Part shown: in pieces, positions 1 through 19,500 of the stretch
How the letters are laid out: the number at the start of each line of letters is the position of its first letter
How positions within the stretch are numbered: the stretch's first letter is position 1
Source: Hippasteria phrygiana
Lineage: Eukaryota; Echinodermata; Asteroidea; Valvatida; Goniasteridae
DNA: 64,000 nt
Assembly (NCBI GenBank): GCA_037893225.1
Contig: JAZGUH010000733.1
Location: forward strand, 310,001 to 374,000
Direction of reading: 5' to 3'
Program-made: the position numbers and the translations under genes
The notes under the pieces: generated by a model
Database searches by the model: none
What the model saw: only the letters and a program-made list of their open reading frames with translations
Told to the model about the DNA's origin: nothing

Positions 1-489
1 AGTACTGTAACTTTAAACTTGATTTTTCTCATTTTCTTTCTGTTTAATGTGCCGGTGTTCAAATATTTGTAACTTTTTTACCAAAAGTCGTATTCACATG
101 GGGTTTTCACTAATATGGAGCCTAATGAACGCGACAAATGAATATGTAAAAATTGACCATTTCCGATTTCCGACTGATTTTGCTTGATCGCATCACATAT
201 TGTGTTCTACACATGTTGAATTTTAGGAGATATACGAAGGTTGCCTGCAAAAACGCCTACAGGGTTGGGGTAAATGATTCATTTGTAGGACGTCATTACA
301 GACATTACAAATCTGTTGTACGATCGTGCTACCCATACAGGGGGGTCGGGTTGGTGCATCTATACTTTCCCAACTCTCCACGTCTGTTGATCCCAGTGAA
401 AACCCTGGTGGGGGATCGGGGATGGCTATTTTAAGAGGGGCAGGTCCATTTTCAAAATTGCCTCTACATTAACCCTAACTCCCTACATC

Positions 490-690
490 ATTTTTCCTCC
501 AAGTAACCTGAATCCTCCAACGTCCTCTGATTTCAAAGTGTTAATGCTGCATGTAACCTGAATCCTCCAAAATCCTCTAATGGGGACCATTGCATGAATC
601 CTCCAAAATCCTCCAGGGGTTTTTGCAAACACCCTAGCAACCTCAATCCTCCAAAATCAACCAGCATCAGATTGGGTGGGTTGGGGGTGA
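490..690. repeat. Degenerate repeats of a CTGAATCCTCCAAAATCC motif
   Basis: A motif close to CCTGAATCCTCCAAAATCC recurs about five times at irregular spacing. The same motif appears at 4205-4440 and 46440-46555. No coding potential is visible. Bases 1-490 show nothing recognisable. Confidence 0.6.
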
Positions 691-924
691 GGTGGGGTTG
701 GGGGTGGGGGAGGGGGACAGCTTTCCTCCCCTTGCCCCCTCCAGCTACAACACCGCAGAGATATCGTGTGGATTGGGTTGTCGTCACTACTTTGATTGCG
801 CGGGTTTTCCCAAGAAAAGTATTTCAGGATTTCCTCCGCAACCAACATTTTGTTCTTTGCCTTCTCTCAACAAGTTTCTTGGCTAGTACATTAAACTAGG
901 TTTGCCTTTTAAAAAGGTAATACA

Positions 925-1606
925 CAACATTCGCAAACATCAAAAAACAAAACTGAATTATTATAAAAATGTCTTACTTAATAAATAATAGTCTCAAGCA
1001 TCCTGTGAAATCATGGCACCTGGTGTGCTGTCATTTTCAAGAAAAGTGGAATTTTTGTATCAATTTCTAGTGATGGTCGGCCGACGATCATTTAAAAAAA
1101 GTGACCTTTTCAAATACTGCCCCCAATTTACCAACTTTAGTAAGCCTACGTTCAGGGGTGAGATTAGCCAAAAATGAAAAATCCAAAAAATTCACAAAAA
1201 AATCTACAAAAAATCTACGAGAAATCCACGAGGACCCCAGATCAACATATAGTTTGTATTTGCCTAAAGGCCAAAAATGAAATTTTTTAGGACACCTCAG
1301 GAATTCCAGAATACAAAAGAGAGGCAACATCTCCGTTTAACGTTAACGGCTGCAAACCATCTAGTCTAGTTCCCCCGACCTGATAATTCCCCAACGTCTA
1401 TAAATTGTTCCGTTTTGTCTGAAATAGGGTCGGGGAACCAGACTACAAGAACAGCATTTTTTTCTCTCTTTGTTTTCCCAGAATCTATGCACACAAAACT
1501 TTAAACAGGTCAGTGTTATAGTATTTGCCAGAAAATACTAACCCCCCAAAATATCTCATTTCTGAAAATAACAGCAAAAGCAAATGTCATATACATGTAC
1601 TAGCTT
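925..1606. repeat. Dispersed repeat family (copy 1 of 3)
   Basis: Blocks here, such as AATCCTGTGAAATCATGGCA-like text, a CTAGTCTAGTTCCC segment and a GAACCAGACTAC segment, recur in the same order at about 54162-54585 and 59688-60030. An imperfect palindrome around GTTCCC/GGGAAC suggests a non-autonomous DNA element. This copy is longer because of an extra 200-250 bp in the middle (about 1090-1330). Confidence 0.6.
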
Positions 1607-1819
1607 TAACCCCTTGAGTACGGTTATCGTAGTGAGGCGCTGGGGTGGCCTGTGCAGCCAAGCGAAACGGCTACAATGTGCTTGTGTAGTCAAGCGTAAC
1701 ATACACAATAATCCAACAATGGATTGAAACTGCACAAATAGCGGCAAATGACGTCATCCGGCCTGGTGCCATTGTTGTTTTTTTGCACCATTTGGCGTCA
1801 TCCGTACGCAAAGGGTTAA
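1606..1819. mobile_element. MITE-like element with TTAACCCCTTGAGTAC termini
   Basis: The element starts TTAACCCCTTGAGTACGG and ends CGTACGCAAAGGGTTAA, giving imperfect inverted ends around a core that includes CAATGGATTGAAA. Related copies lie at 20093-20279, 21970-22106, 39735-39929 and 48041-48157, in both orientations. A further diverged copy starts at 63741 and runs off the window. Confidence 0.65.
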
Positions 1820-2043
1820 GAACCCTTCATAAATAAATAAATAAATAAATACCCACCCAATAAACTCTAGTAGTATAGATATATGTGTGTCTGTAATATG
1901 GCAAACAGATGATGGCGGTATCCGCGGTGGCGTGGGTGATGGACTTGGTGTCCGTGAATCAACTAAATAAAACAAAATACATGTAATATCACAAAGAATT
2001 ATAGATAACATGACAGTACCGATGGCACTACAAGACTGCAAAT

Positions 2044-9263
<7,220 letters not shown>

Positions 9264-9659
9264 GCCTTAATTGCAACAAGAAGAAAAGTGACTTGTCCAA
9301 TTCGAGCACAGACATGAACAATCACACTGCAAATTGAAGGTTTGAGTTCATGTGTAGTTCGTCTGCATCTGAAACCTTTCCCTATTTTACACCGGGTGGG
9401 GTACAGACTATTTGCCATATCGCCATAGCATCATAGCATCCGTGTGCAGGGTATAAAATGTTAGCCTTAGTTAAGAACGTCGGTGTGTGCGTTTTAGTGC
9501 GCCCTCTCGAGATCTGTCCCATGTGCCTCGCGCCTATGCTTAGGAGGGATTTACCAAGCAGCGCGCACATGTTCCATGATCGATTACTGACGTCTTGAAC
9601 TGAGACTGTCAGTTGTCTGGTATCTGATGTAACGAAGATATTTATTGTCGTCGGGTAGC

Positions 9660-9770
9660 CATAAGCCGTTTCGCGGATACCGCCATCTTGGATTGAAAAT
9701 GTGGTCACGTGATTTCTTAGGGGGCCGATCAGAAAATGACGTCACAAGCGCAACGTAAAAGGCATGGGGA
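9660..9770. promoter_or_regulatory. Probable divergent promoter of the PCGF gene
   Basis: Read on the minus strand, the order is CACGTGACC, then CAATCCAAGATGGCGG, the common layout of a TATA-less animal promoter with a YY1-type element just downstream of the start site. The first PCGF coding exon begins at 9263. This is inferred from motifs and position only. Confidence 0.4.
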
Positions 9771-9838
9771 GGTAAGAGCTGCTCTGAAAAATCTCTCTTT
9801 ATTCATTTAAAACGAAAAAATATTCCATGCAAAGTTGA
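9660..9838. repeat. Left arm of inverted duplication, promoter-like
   Basis: The outer 128 bp (9660-9787) is an exact reverse complement of 12465-12592. Similarity decays over the next 50 bp inward. The arm carries CACGTG, TGACGTCA and CCAAGATGGCGG-type motifs (E-box, CRE and YY1-like). On the plus strand it ends in an ATGGGGAG followed by GTAAGA, a donor-like site. On the minus strand it lies about 400 bp upstream of the PCGF start codon. Confidence 0.85.
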
Positions 9839-10064
9839 AGAAAAATGAAAAGGGGACCATTGAGCTACCTTTGGGTGTGAAAATTATTTTGAAAATCCAC
9901 ATGCAAGTGCAGTAGCCTCCAAAAGAAACAGAAGAGTGTTCAACTTCGATCAGTATGTACGTATTAATACGTATCTAGCCGCAGCCTAGCCAAGGCATGA
10001 TGTAGCTCAACTCTGTTTATGTTTTGAATTCGTATCACAGCAGGATTGTTGACTTGTATTTTTT

Positions 10065-10267
10065 GGAAAGAGTTCCATACCCGGCCATCACTTATTTTCC
10101 GTTAATACGACTTTAAAACTACCAAAAAGTGCAAATCTGATGAAGAAACACGAATTTAGGAGGGAAAAAATTGCAACTTATTCTTTGAAAATTTACTTTT
10201 TCTGTCATGGCTCATAGACTTTGTGCACAAGGTCTAAGTGATGGCCGGATATGGAACTCTTTCCCCA
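10065..10267. mobile_element. Small MITE with GGAAAGAGTTCCATACCCGGCC ends
   Basis: The left end AGAGTTCCATACCCGGCCAT and the right end ATGGCCGGATATGGAACTCT are inverted repeats about 200 bp apart. Directly to the right is a diverged copy (about 10265-10615) of the AACAGCAAAATCTTGGAAAA family seen at 13074-13481 and 40909-42480. Confidence 0.65.
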
Positions 10268-10657
10268 AAACGGTCAGAAACAGCAAAATCGTGGAAAATA
10301 AGCATCTGTTTGTGTTCAGAATTGTCTAAATACATGTATTTTGTACCACATTTAATTTTCGGGGAGTGAGTCAGGAAATTTTCGTGCAATATGGGGAAGA
10401 ATGTTTGTGTTTTGTGTTAGATGTTCTTGGCACAGTGAATGGTCACTCAAAATATGTTGACTCAATATGTTGATTTCAGCCTCATTTGGTTTTTACAGAT
10501 TTTACATAAATCTTGAAATAACAGGTTGTGCCACATGTTTAGGCAGTTATCAAGGAGATTCGGTTATTTTTAAAGATTTTGCTGTTCCTTGGGTATTTAA
10601 GAAGAATCTTTCCAATAGCGGCTCAGAAAAATCTGTTATTTTTGTTTTGTTTTAAAG

Positions 10658-10762
10658 GAAACAAAATTTAATGGAGATGTCTCAAAACATGCAAAGGAGA
10701 TCATTGTGCCATTTTCGGATACAGGAATGACAGAAGGCATCTTAACAAGTAAGCACACATAG
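10658..10762 (+). CDS. Unassigned exon candidate between the inverted arms
   Basis: A pyrimidine-rich acceptor (TTTTGTTTTAAAG) precedes an open frame reading KHAKEIIVPFSDTGMTEGIL and ending at TAG 10760-10762. A good donor (AAGTAAGC) at 10749 could splice to an acceptor at 11084 (TTCATTTACAG), but that join brings an immediate stop in this frame. The composition looks protein-like, but I do not recognise the family. A plus-strand transcript started in the left arm (donor after 9771) could include it, though the phases do not match without another exon. It could be the remains of a gene broken by the duplication. Confidence 0.25.
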   Translation, partial: ETKFNGDVSKHAKEIIVPFSDTGMTEGILTSKHT

Positions 10763-12410
10763 TACATGTAGCAGCCCAAATAAAATTGCAGAAATGGTCA
10801 ACACTTTAACCTTAACAGTCCTGAGTCCTGATTTTCCACACACTCTAGGAAGTTAGGGTTAATGATTATTATGCACGGGGATTATGTAAAAATGTGATTT
10901 GATTGTTTTTTATGGTTATGATGCCGATCGGATTATGATGGGACCCTGATGGTCATTTGGTCATCGGGGATAGTGATGTGCACTTGCATGTACATCACTA
11001 AAATATAGCTATTCTTATAAGCTTTCACAAAGTATGTTATGTAAATAAAACTTAATGTTCAATTTTTCCTTCTTTCATTTACAGGCTGATTGTCAAAGGT
11101 CATGTGCAAAAGCTTCAAAGTATTGAAACTGGTGGACGAGTCACAAGCAGCACTTGAATCTGCAGCAACCATTTCACACATTGCAGACTGTACCGGACAG
11201 AGAGCATCGACAGCATTTTATGTGTGCGAGGATACGACACTGTAGATGACAAGGAATTAATTTAAACAAATGCAAATTACTCTCATAGCTATATCTGAAA
11301 CAGACAAATTTATTGATCTGAGAACATTTAAAACAGTGAACTTTTTATGTGTGCTTCAGAGAAAAGACGCATATGATCTGTGTATGCAAAGTGACCAGCT
11401 ACTGTTCTAGACACAGTCACGTACATGTAGAACCTGAAGCACTAGTGGAATTGAACCACCCACAACAAGACTACTTGGAATTATTCCCTGGAGTCTGCGT
11501 GTCAACCTGAAGTGCTTTTTATCAGTTACATATATGTAGTGTCTGTATAGAGTAGCAGCTTTAAAATTTGAAGCCAAACTTTTAGTTTCACTAGGTTGGC
11601 CTAGTGGCACTTTCCTTGCTTTACCCATGTGACCCGGTTCAATCACCTCTTACCCACCTCTGTGTGGAAACTGAAAGGTTTCAGGGTCTGGTAGTTGGAT
11701 TACACCTCCATCCAGCATTAGCCTCCACTGTATAGCAGCTAGCAGTTCTGTTTTTTCTCATCTGTTGTCTTATGGGGCTCCTACCCAGCATAAAACTTGG
11801 GCAGCATTGTAATTGTGTACACAAATATCTCTAAATATCATTTGGCAAATATGGGTACTTCCCTTGCTACAATAAAGTCTTGCAGTTTCTTGGCCGTCCT
11901 TTTTTCAAACTCGGGTGCAGGCTGTTTGGTTTCCATATTTCCTTTTCTATCATGTCTATAATAAAGTAAAAATAAAAAATAACTCGTGGGAAAAGGGATA
12001 TAGATTTATTATTAATTTGTACACGTATATGTATGTATAAAGATTATTTTATTTGTGTAAAATATTTTGAAACTGCTTTGGCACATTCTGGGGCCTGGGC
12101 ATTAAAGAATTGTAATACATAAATAAATAAATAAATAAATACATAAGTTGTGGTTGAAATTAATAAATGGGCCAAATGTCTTTGTCACAACCAATTAAAC
12201 AGGGCGCAATTATCAGATAAAACACATAAAATACATGTTCCAAAACTCAATATGAAATCGTGGCCGGCCCGGCAGCCCCAGCGGGGAGAGTGCCGCACAA
12301 ACAATCGATGCACAAACATTTTGTTTCTTTTGGGGGTTGCAGCACTTGCATGTGGGACTTTTTTCATCAATTCTACACCCAACGGTAACTCAGTAATTCC
12401 CTTTTCAATT

Positions 12411-12592
12411 TTTCCAACTTTGCATGGAATATTTGTTCGCTTTCAACGAAAAAAAAGAGATATTTCAGAGCAGCTCTTACCTCCCCATGCCTTTTACGTT
12501 GCGCTTGTGACGTCATTTTCTGATCGGCCCCCTAAGAAATCACGTGACCACATTTTCAATCCAAGATGGCGGTATCCGCGAAACGGCTTATG
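12411..12592. repeat. Right arm of inverted duplication, promoter-like
   Basis: The reverse complement of 9660-9838, identical over 12465-12592. On the plus strand, CACGTGACC and CAATCCAAGATGGCGG point toward the HPDL gene. The arms enclose about 2.6 kb and point inward on one strand and outward on the other. Confidence 0.85.
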
Positions 12593-12666
12593 ACTGATGT
12601 GATGTAACGTTTAGCCGGCCGGGCGGTGTGTGAATTGTGAAAATTATTTGTGCTATTTCGAGGAGC

Positions 12667-12723
12667 ATGGAGGCCAGTAATTGCTGTGGTTTGGCTAAAC
12701 CTCCTCTGCTGGCAAGATTTCAG
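12667..12723 (+). other. Probable 5' leader exon of HPDL
   Basis: It lies just downstream of the right promoter-like arm and ends in a strong donor (TTTCAG then GTATGTG at 12724). It would splice to the acceptor at 13521-13522 (TTTTTAATCAG), 8 bases before the HPDL start codon. An ATG at 12667 opens a short frame that reaches a TGA three codons after the junction, so it would be an upstream ORF and not an N-terminal extension. The 5' end is unknown. Confidence 0.45.
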
Positions 12724-13073
12724 GTATGTGGCTATGCACTCACTAAATTAGAAAGGGTTTGTTGGGTCGGTGGGCGGAATTTTTGAAAGGAGGATATTTT
12801 GCCATAGGCCTACACTACATCCGTAGGCAACTGCCGTAAACGGTAAAGCATTTCTACCGCAATAAACTGTTCAAAATTACAAAAATGGGTGTCAGTAGAA
12901 TTAAGAGAAGTCTGCTTTAGTTGGAATGAGAAAAAATACCCTTGACTGAATTTGACTCACATTTGATCAAAACTAAAGAGGGGCCCTACACTACACAATC
13001 GCCCTTACAATATTATAATATATAAAAACTGGATATATGCCACATTGTAGTGACCTCCTTATTTGTTGGGCCT

Positions 13074-13481
13074 TTTCAAATTGGAGAAAGATTTTACTTT
13101 AATACTATACCCCACCAAAATTGGTCAGGAACAGCAAAATCTTGGGAAATAGCCAACCTCCTTGATAACAACTGCATGTATCTATGTGCCACTAGCACAA
13201 CCTGTTGTGTCAAGATTTATGTCAGCAAAATCTGCAAAGAAATTAGGCAAAAATCAACAAGTATGTGAACACTGAGTGACCATACTCGCCATCACAGCAG
13301 CAAGAACATCTAACAATTTTTTATACCAACTTTCTTCCCCTATAAATCTCAAAATTAAAGGTTGTGTCAAGGGTTTATACAATTCTGAACACCAATGGAT
13401 GGTTATTTTCCAAGATTTGCTGTTCCTGGCCGATTTTGGCGGTTGGTATTAAAGTAAAATCTTTCCCATTTTGCCTGTAAT
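13074..13481. mobile_element. Foldback MITE, AACAGCAAAATCTTGG family
   Basis: The left end (AAAGATTTTACTTTAATACT, then GGTCAGGAACAGCAAAATCT) is repeated inverted at the right (GATTTGCTGTTCCTGGCCGA, then TATTAAAGTAAAATCTTTCC). The same termini bound the large foldback element in WDR1 intron 1. It ends about 40 bp before HPDL exon 1. Confidence 0.75.
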
Positions 13482-13530
13482 CTGCTAAAAATGGGAATCT
13501 ACCCTTTGCTCTTTTTAATCAGTGCTTTCC

Positions 13531-16500
13531 ATGATGGCTCACATACACCACGTCCAGATCTGGGTACAGAACGGTGCCAAGTACCTCCAGAAGTTCACAC
13601 AGAGTGCCAACTTTCAGCTGTTTGCCACACGCAAGAGCACCAATCTCAAGCAGTGGGCTGTGCGAAGCGGGTCCATCATCTTTGTCATCAATGACACCAC
13701 TCGGGGAGACTCTAGTCCATGGATGGAAAAATCTTCAGGAGCAGCAGACCTGACAAAAACTGAAGCGGGACCAGATATAAAAACCTCGGAGCCACTCCAT
13801 TCTTCAGCAGTACCGGACCAGTGTTTCTTAGAACCACCTCAATTTTGGAAAGGATCGAGCACAGCTCATCGAGCAGACAGTCAAGCGAGACAACGCAGGG
13901 CCACAGTTTTTAACATTGCATTTGAAGTGGGGGACGTTACGGCAGTCTTCACCAGAGCCGAGAGGAATGGAGCGAAGGTTCTATGTCGGCCAACTGTTGT
14001 CGGAGATTCCGCAAATGGACATGTGACCGTTGCTGCCATGCAGTCCTGCGTTGGCAACGTCGTCCACATGTTAATTGACAGCTCAAACTATGATGGTGTG
14101 TTTCTACCGGGATTTGTCGCTGCAGGTAGTGATTCCAGCTTAGACGAACCTGTCGCAAATCAGAACGCATCAGAGGTTTGTAAAGCCTCGTCGTCAAACA
14201 CAGGGCTCCCAACATGCCTCACGAGTCATATTGACCATGTGACCTTTGCGTGTCCATTGGGATCATCTTCGGAGGTATTGGAGTGGTACGAACGGTGCTT
14301 TGGAATGAAGCGATTTATGCTAATGAGGTATTTTTGCTCTGTTTCATATTTCACACAAAAAGGATACCGAGTTCTTTTTTTATTTTATTTTATTAAAATC
14401 ACCCAATACAAGGCTAAAAGCCACTCTAGGTAAAAGGGTTACGATCAGAGGAGGTAGGGTTGGCCACATTTTGAATTGCCAACCCTACCACTCTTGCAGT
14501 TTTCCAGGGCCCCAATCTAAATAGAGGATAATTCTTCAACAGATTCCAGAGAAATTATCCCAATTTTCAGACGGACATGTATAGACCAAGGCAGGGTATT
14601 TTCAACAGTGTTCGAGACCAACTCACCTCCCCCTTTAATTAACCCTCCTTTTCTCAAGGCCAAAATGGAGCCATCTCCCCAATATATATCAAAACCTATC
14701 AAGTGATAGGTTGAAACACACACAGACTGTGAGAGTTGGTGTTTAGAGTTTTTGATAGGCTGTGATAGTTATAAGTATAGGAGGGTTAATTAATTAATTA
14801 ATGGTATCAAATCCTTTATCTGCAGAATTTGAGTGCAGGCACTAATTTCATTTTCTTTGTAAAAACATGGTGCTTGCCAGTCTAATCAGTCCTTACCCCC
14901 CGGCATTTTTACTATGAGGGGACTTCGACCTGTCGAAAACCCAACACTGTGCAGTCTACCTATGCCACATTCTTTGGACTTTGACAAACTAGGGCATCAT
15001 AGCTCCATGTAAAGTTATGGTGCCAAGGCGCTACAGTGCTGAAACCATCAAAATTCAGCACAACCTGCTGTTGGAGTTTGTAAGGCTTAGGGGTAGTTAA
15101 GGTTAGCTAATGGAAATTTTAGTTGAGCCAGAAGTTTATATATGGCCTGTGGGAAAAGAAACAATTCAGGAATTGTATTTAGTTCAGAGATCCACACTTT
15201 TTGAAATCACTAGCAGATTTCAATTTGCATTTTTACTAGGAAGTGTCCTCAACCTGTCAAAATCCAACACTGTGCAGTATACCTATGGTACATTCTTTGG
15301 ACTTGAGACAAATTGGGGCATCATAGCTCCATGTAAAGTAATGGTGCCAAGGCCCTGCTGTACTAAACCCATCAAAACCTGCTGTTGGAGTTTGTAAGGC
15401 TTGGGGTAGTTAGTTGAAACCTAAATTTCTCTTTCAGCGGGGAAAGTGAAGCAGACGGTTTCATCGTTCAAGGCCAGAATGTTGGACTCCGTATGAAAGC
15501 CATGGAGTATTGGCATTGCGCAGAAACCGGCCTGATGCTACCAGCTGTCCGGGAAAAAGGGGAGGTTGTGAAGAGGCCACGCCCACCAAAGGCCAAGTTT
15601 GTCCTTGCAGAGGCCTTACCAGGCCAAGGTATTGGCAGTGACGATAACATAGAGTGCGCTGCGTCAACAACTAGGGATCAAAAATAGTTTGTGTGTGATA
15701 TCTGAATGTAGCTGGTGACCTACATGTAAATGTAGCCCCAACTTGGTACCTTAATGTACTAGAGCCGTCAACTTTTAGGTACAGGGTTGGGGCTACATAG
15801 GGCTGGAGCTACATTTAGGTACAGGGTTGGGGTTACATTTAGGTACAGGGTTGGAGCTACATTTGGGTACAGTGTTGGGGCTACATTTATGTACATGGTT
15901 GGGGCTACGTTTAGGTACGGGGTTGGGGCTACATTTAGGTATAGGGTTTAGGCTACGTTGAGGTACAGGGCTTGGGGCTACATTTAGGGCTGGAGCTACA
16001 TTGACACGTAGGGCCCGGGTTACATTTAGGTACAGGGTTGGGGCTACATTCAAGGCTAGAGCTACATTTACACATACAGGGTGTCCCCCAAAAAATGTCC
16101 AGGCCAAACCATGCAACCTCAGAATCTAGATTTCGACAGATCTGATGCGGGAACTTCTTAGATGAAAAATAGTCTATATTTCATCAAAATCAGTCAAGCC
16201 AAGCAGAAGTTGTCATTTTTTGTGCAGCAAGGTCAGCGCCCAACTAGGAGTGACTGACTGACTTTTTTACATTTTTCATTCCAAGAAGCTGTCCGTCTGT
16301 GGTTATAGCAGCCCAGTCATGAAGGGAATCTCTCTGATCGTTTCTTGAGTCTGAAGTAATCTCCCTGGGTGGATGGTCTTTTGCTGCATAGGCTCTAGTG
16401 TTCTGTTTGTTGATGTGCCCATTCAGAGGAAACTTTGCCTCATCACCACAGATAAATCGTCATCGCACAGCAGTGAACCATCTCGAATACCACATCCTCT

Positions 16501-19500
16501 GCTCTGGATTACCTGGAGCTAAGCCATGCCTGGTCAGGACTTTGTAGGGATGGAATTTTACCTCTGCTGCCATTTGTTAAAAGAACGACTTTGGAATGTG
16601 TAGTTGGTTACGCATGGATGATTGTCTTGGGTCGTCTTCCATGCTCGTGTATGTGTCCATGTAGGCCTACTTATTGTAGTGGAGAACTTCTTTTGATTGC
16701 CCCAATGCCAAGATGGTTGGCCAACAGTTCACAACTAAGCAGCGAGTCTTTATGGTCAAAACCTTCAATGAAACTCGGGATGTTGCCCAAACGATCAAAA
16801 GTTTCCAGCAGAAATTTCCTAACAGGGACCAAAGCGAAATGTGGCAAAGTATGAAAATCATGGCACCAGTTTGATTCGGAATAAGGAGAACAGTGACAGG
16901 CCAAGGACACGGAGAGACATTAATTCCTTGGCACAGTTTCGAGCCAGCATGGAAGATGACTTAAGACAATCAACCAGGCGCAACCAACTGCACATTCCAA
17001 AGTCGTCCTTTTCACGAATGGCAGCAAGGTAAAATTCCATCCCTACAAAGTCCTGACCAGGCATGGCTTAGCTCCAGGTGATCCAGAGCGGAGGATGCGG
17101 TATTCTAGATGGTTCACTGCTGTGCGACGACGATTTATCTGTGGTGATGAGGCAAAGTTTCCTCTGAACGGGGGCATCAACAAACAGAACACTAGAGCCT
17201 ATGCAGCAAAAGACCATCCACCCAGGGAGATTACTTCAGACTCAAGAAACGATCAGAGAGATTCCCTTCATGACTGGGCTGCTATAACCACAGACGGACA
17301 GCTTTTTGGAATGAAAAGTGTAAAAAAGTCAGTCAGTCACTCCTAGTTGGGGGCTGACCTTGCTGCACAAAAAATGACATAACTTCTGATTGGCTTGACA
17401 GATTTTGATGAAATAAATACTATTTTTCATGTAAGAAGTTCCCCCATCAGGATCTGTCGAAATCTAGATTCTGAGGTTGCATGGTTTGGCCTGGACATTT
17501 TTTTTGGGACACCCTGTATGTGTAGGTGTAGGATTGGAGCTTACATTGGGTACTCGAGCTACATTTAGGTACGGGATTGGGGCTAGATTAAGTGCTTGAG
17601 CTACATTTAGGTACAGGGTTGGGGCTACATTTAGGTGTCACACTCAGACGCATTATGTTTCTGACTGCTGCATTTGGCAATTTGTTTTATTTAAAGACAT
17701 AAGCTGAACTTAACAGTGATGGAACTTTGCTTCAGTATTAAATATGTTGTACTGCTGTGCGGTATTACAAGGCTAATCTCATGGCTTTATCGCTAGCTAT
17801 CTGAACATGCATCACTGAATCGTGCAATTGCACTTAATGGTACCTGCAATGAGGTCTTCATCAGAATTCTGATATTGTGAATTCTGATTTACGACGAGAG
17901 TAATTTCCTAAAAGAGGCCTTTCCCTAGTATTTATGATTAGCTGGTCTTCGTTGTTTTTGTTACAGGCCCAAACCAAGTAGAGACATTCCTGCAGCAACA
18001 CGGTGGCGCTGGTATCCAGCACATTGGTCTCCACACACACAATATTATTCAGGCCGTCAGTTGTCTACGCCAGTCGGGTCTGAGCTTCATCAGTCCGCCC
18101 CCGGCCTACTACTCGCAGGTGGGTACCACCAGGATTCTTAGCAACCAGGAATATCATTCAATATGCAGCAATATTGTTGCAGAGCTAACATTGGATTGTA
18201 TGGAATTTAGCATCTTCATTCACTTTTGGCGTGATCCCTGGCTATACGGCATTATGGGTTTATAACTTTTGACTAGCGTCTCCCCCCCCCACCCAAAAAA
18301 ACAAAAACAAAACGCCAAGTTGGTAGAGCACCGGTACGGTATTCCGGAGGTCGCAGGTTTAAATCCCGCTCCTGTCAGTTTTCTTTGTTCACTAAAGAAA
18401 AGCAAAGCCTTTCTGAGCTAAGCAGAAATGCTGTGCTCAGCAGCCGACTCCATGCCCTCATCGATAAGAACCTAGTCTCTGTTCCTTCGTTAGGCGGGCA
18501 AACTTACTGAGATCTCGCACATCAGGGATGATGTGGCCATCCTCCAAGGGTTGGGCATCCTTCTTGATGAGGAGAGTTCTCCTCCAGATGATAAAAATGG
18601 GCAGCCTTGGAAGAATGAAGGAGACGTGAGACGGCTTGTAAGGGATGGAACGCCGCAGTGCAGGTTAGTGTCAACCTGAAACTGATATAGAATTTGTTTC
18701 AAGGTCAGAAGACCCATTTGAAAGTTTATAGTGACGCTAAGGCATTGGTGAAAAGATGGGGTATTCCCCCAGCCGGGGCCTGTGGTCCCCCTCCCCTAAT
18801 ATAAGATACAAACCCCTCAAAAAAAAGTTTGGAAATTTGTGTTTGGTCAATCATATGATGTCTGTTCCAAGCATTAGCACGCCACGTTTATCCAATCTGC
18901 CTGCAAATCTCTGGAAGACAGCCTACGGTTCTTCAGTGATGTAAGGGTGATGAAGCAGTCCTCTTGGGGTGTTGTCTTCTTGGGACGCCCACTTCGCGGT
19001 CTGTCTTTGACATCACCGGTTTCACGAAACTTGGCCTTCAGTTTGGAGATGGTACCAGGGCTCACTCCAAATAGTGCTGTAACTTGCTTCTGGGGAACAC
19101 CAGCTTCAACCTGCCCTATCACGGGCCTTCTCCAGATTGGATAAACGTGGCATGCTAATGCTTGGAACAGACACCAAATGACCACTTTGGTAAACACTGG
19201 TAATCCAGTCTCACACACAGTGCCATTCAAAACACATCAAATCCCTCAAACAACTCAAGACCATTAAATAGAGTCAATACCAACAGGAGAATACACTGTT
19301 TGATATTGCCAGGGAAATTTGTCAGATTTCATGGGACCCTCCCACATAATCAGCCGTGCTGCTCATCCCACAAATGCATGATCGTTACATATGGGACATC
19401 ATCAGGCTTTCCAATGATATAACATACAGTGCTAACAATGCAATAACAACAGAGATATAATCGACCAAACACACATTTTCAAACTTTTTTTTAGAGATTT

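Noticed and set aside
9382..9708. Minus-strand frame of 108 codons starting in the left promoter-like arm
   Set aside because: It overlaps the inverted repeat, has no recognisable domain, and the PCGF leader is the better explanation of this strand.
12150..12593. Plus-strand frame of 147 codons
   Set aside because: It runs through the right inverted arm, which is promoter-like and non-coding, and shows no domain.
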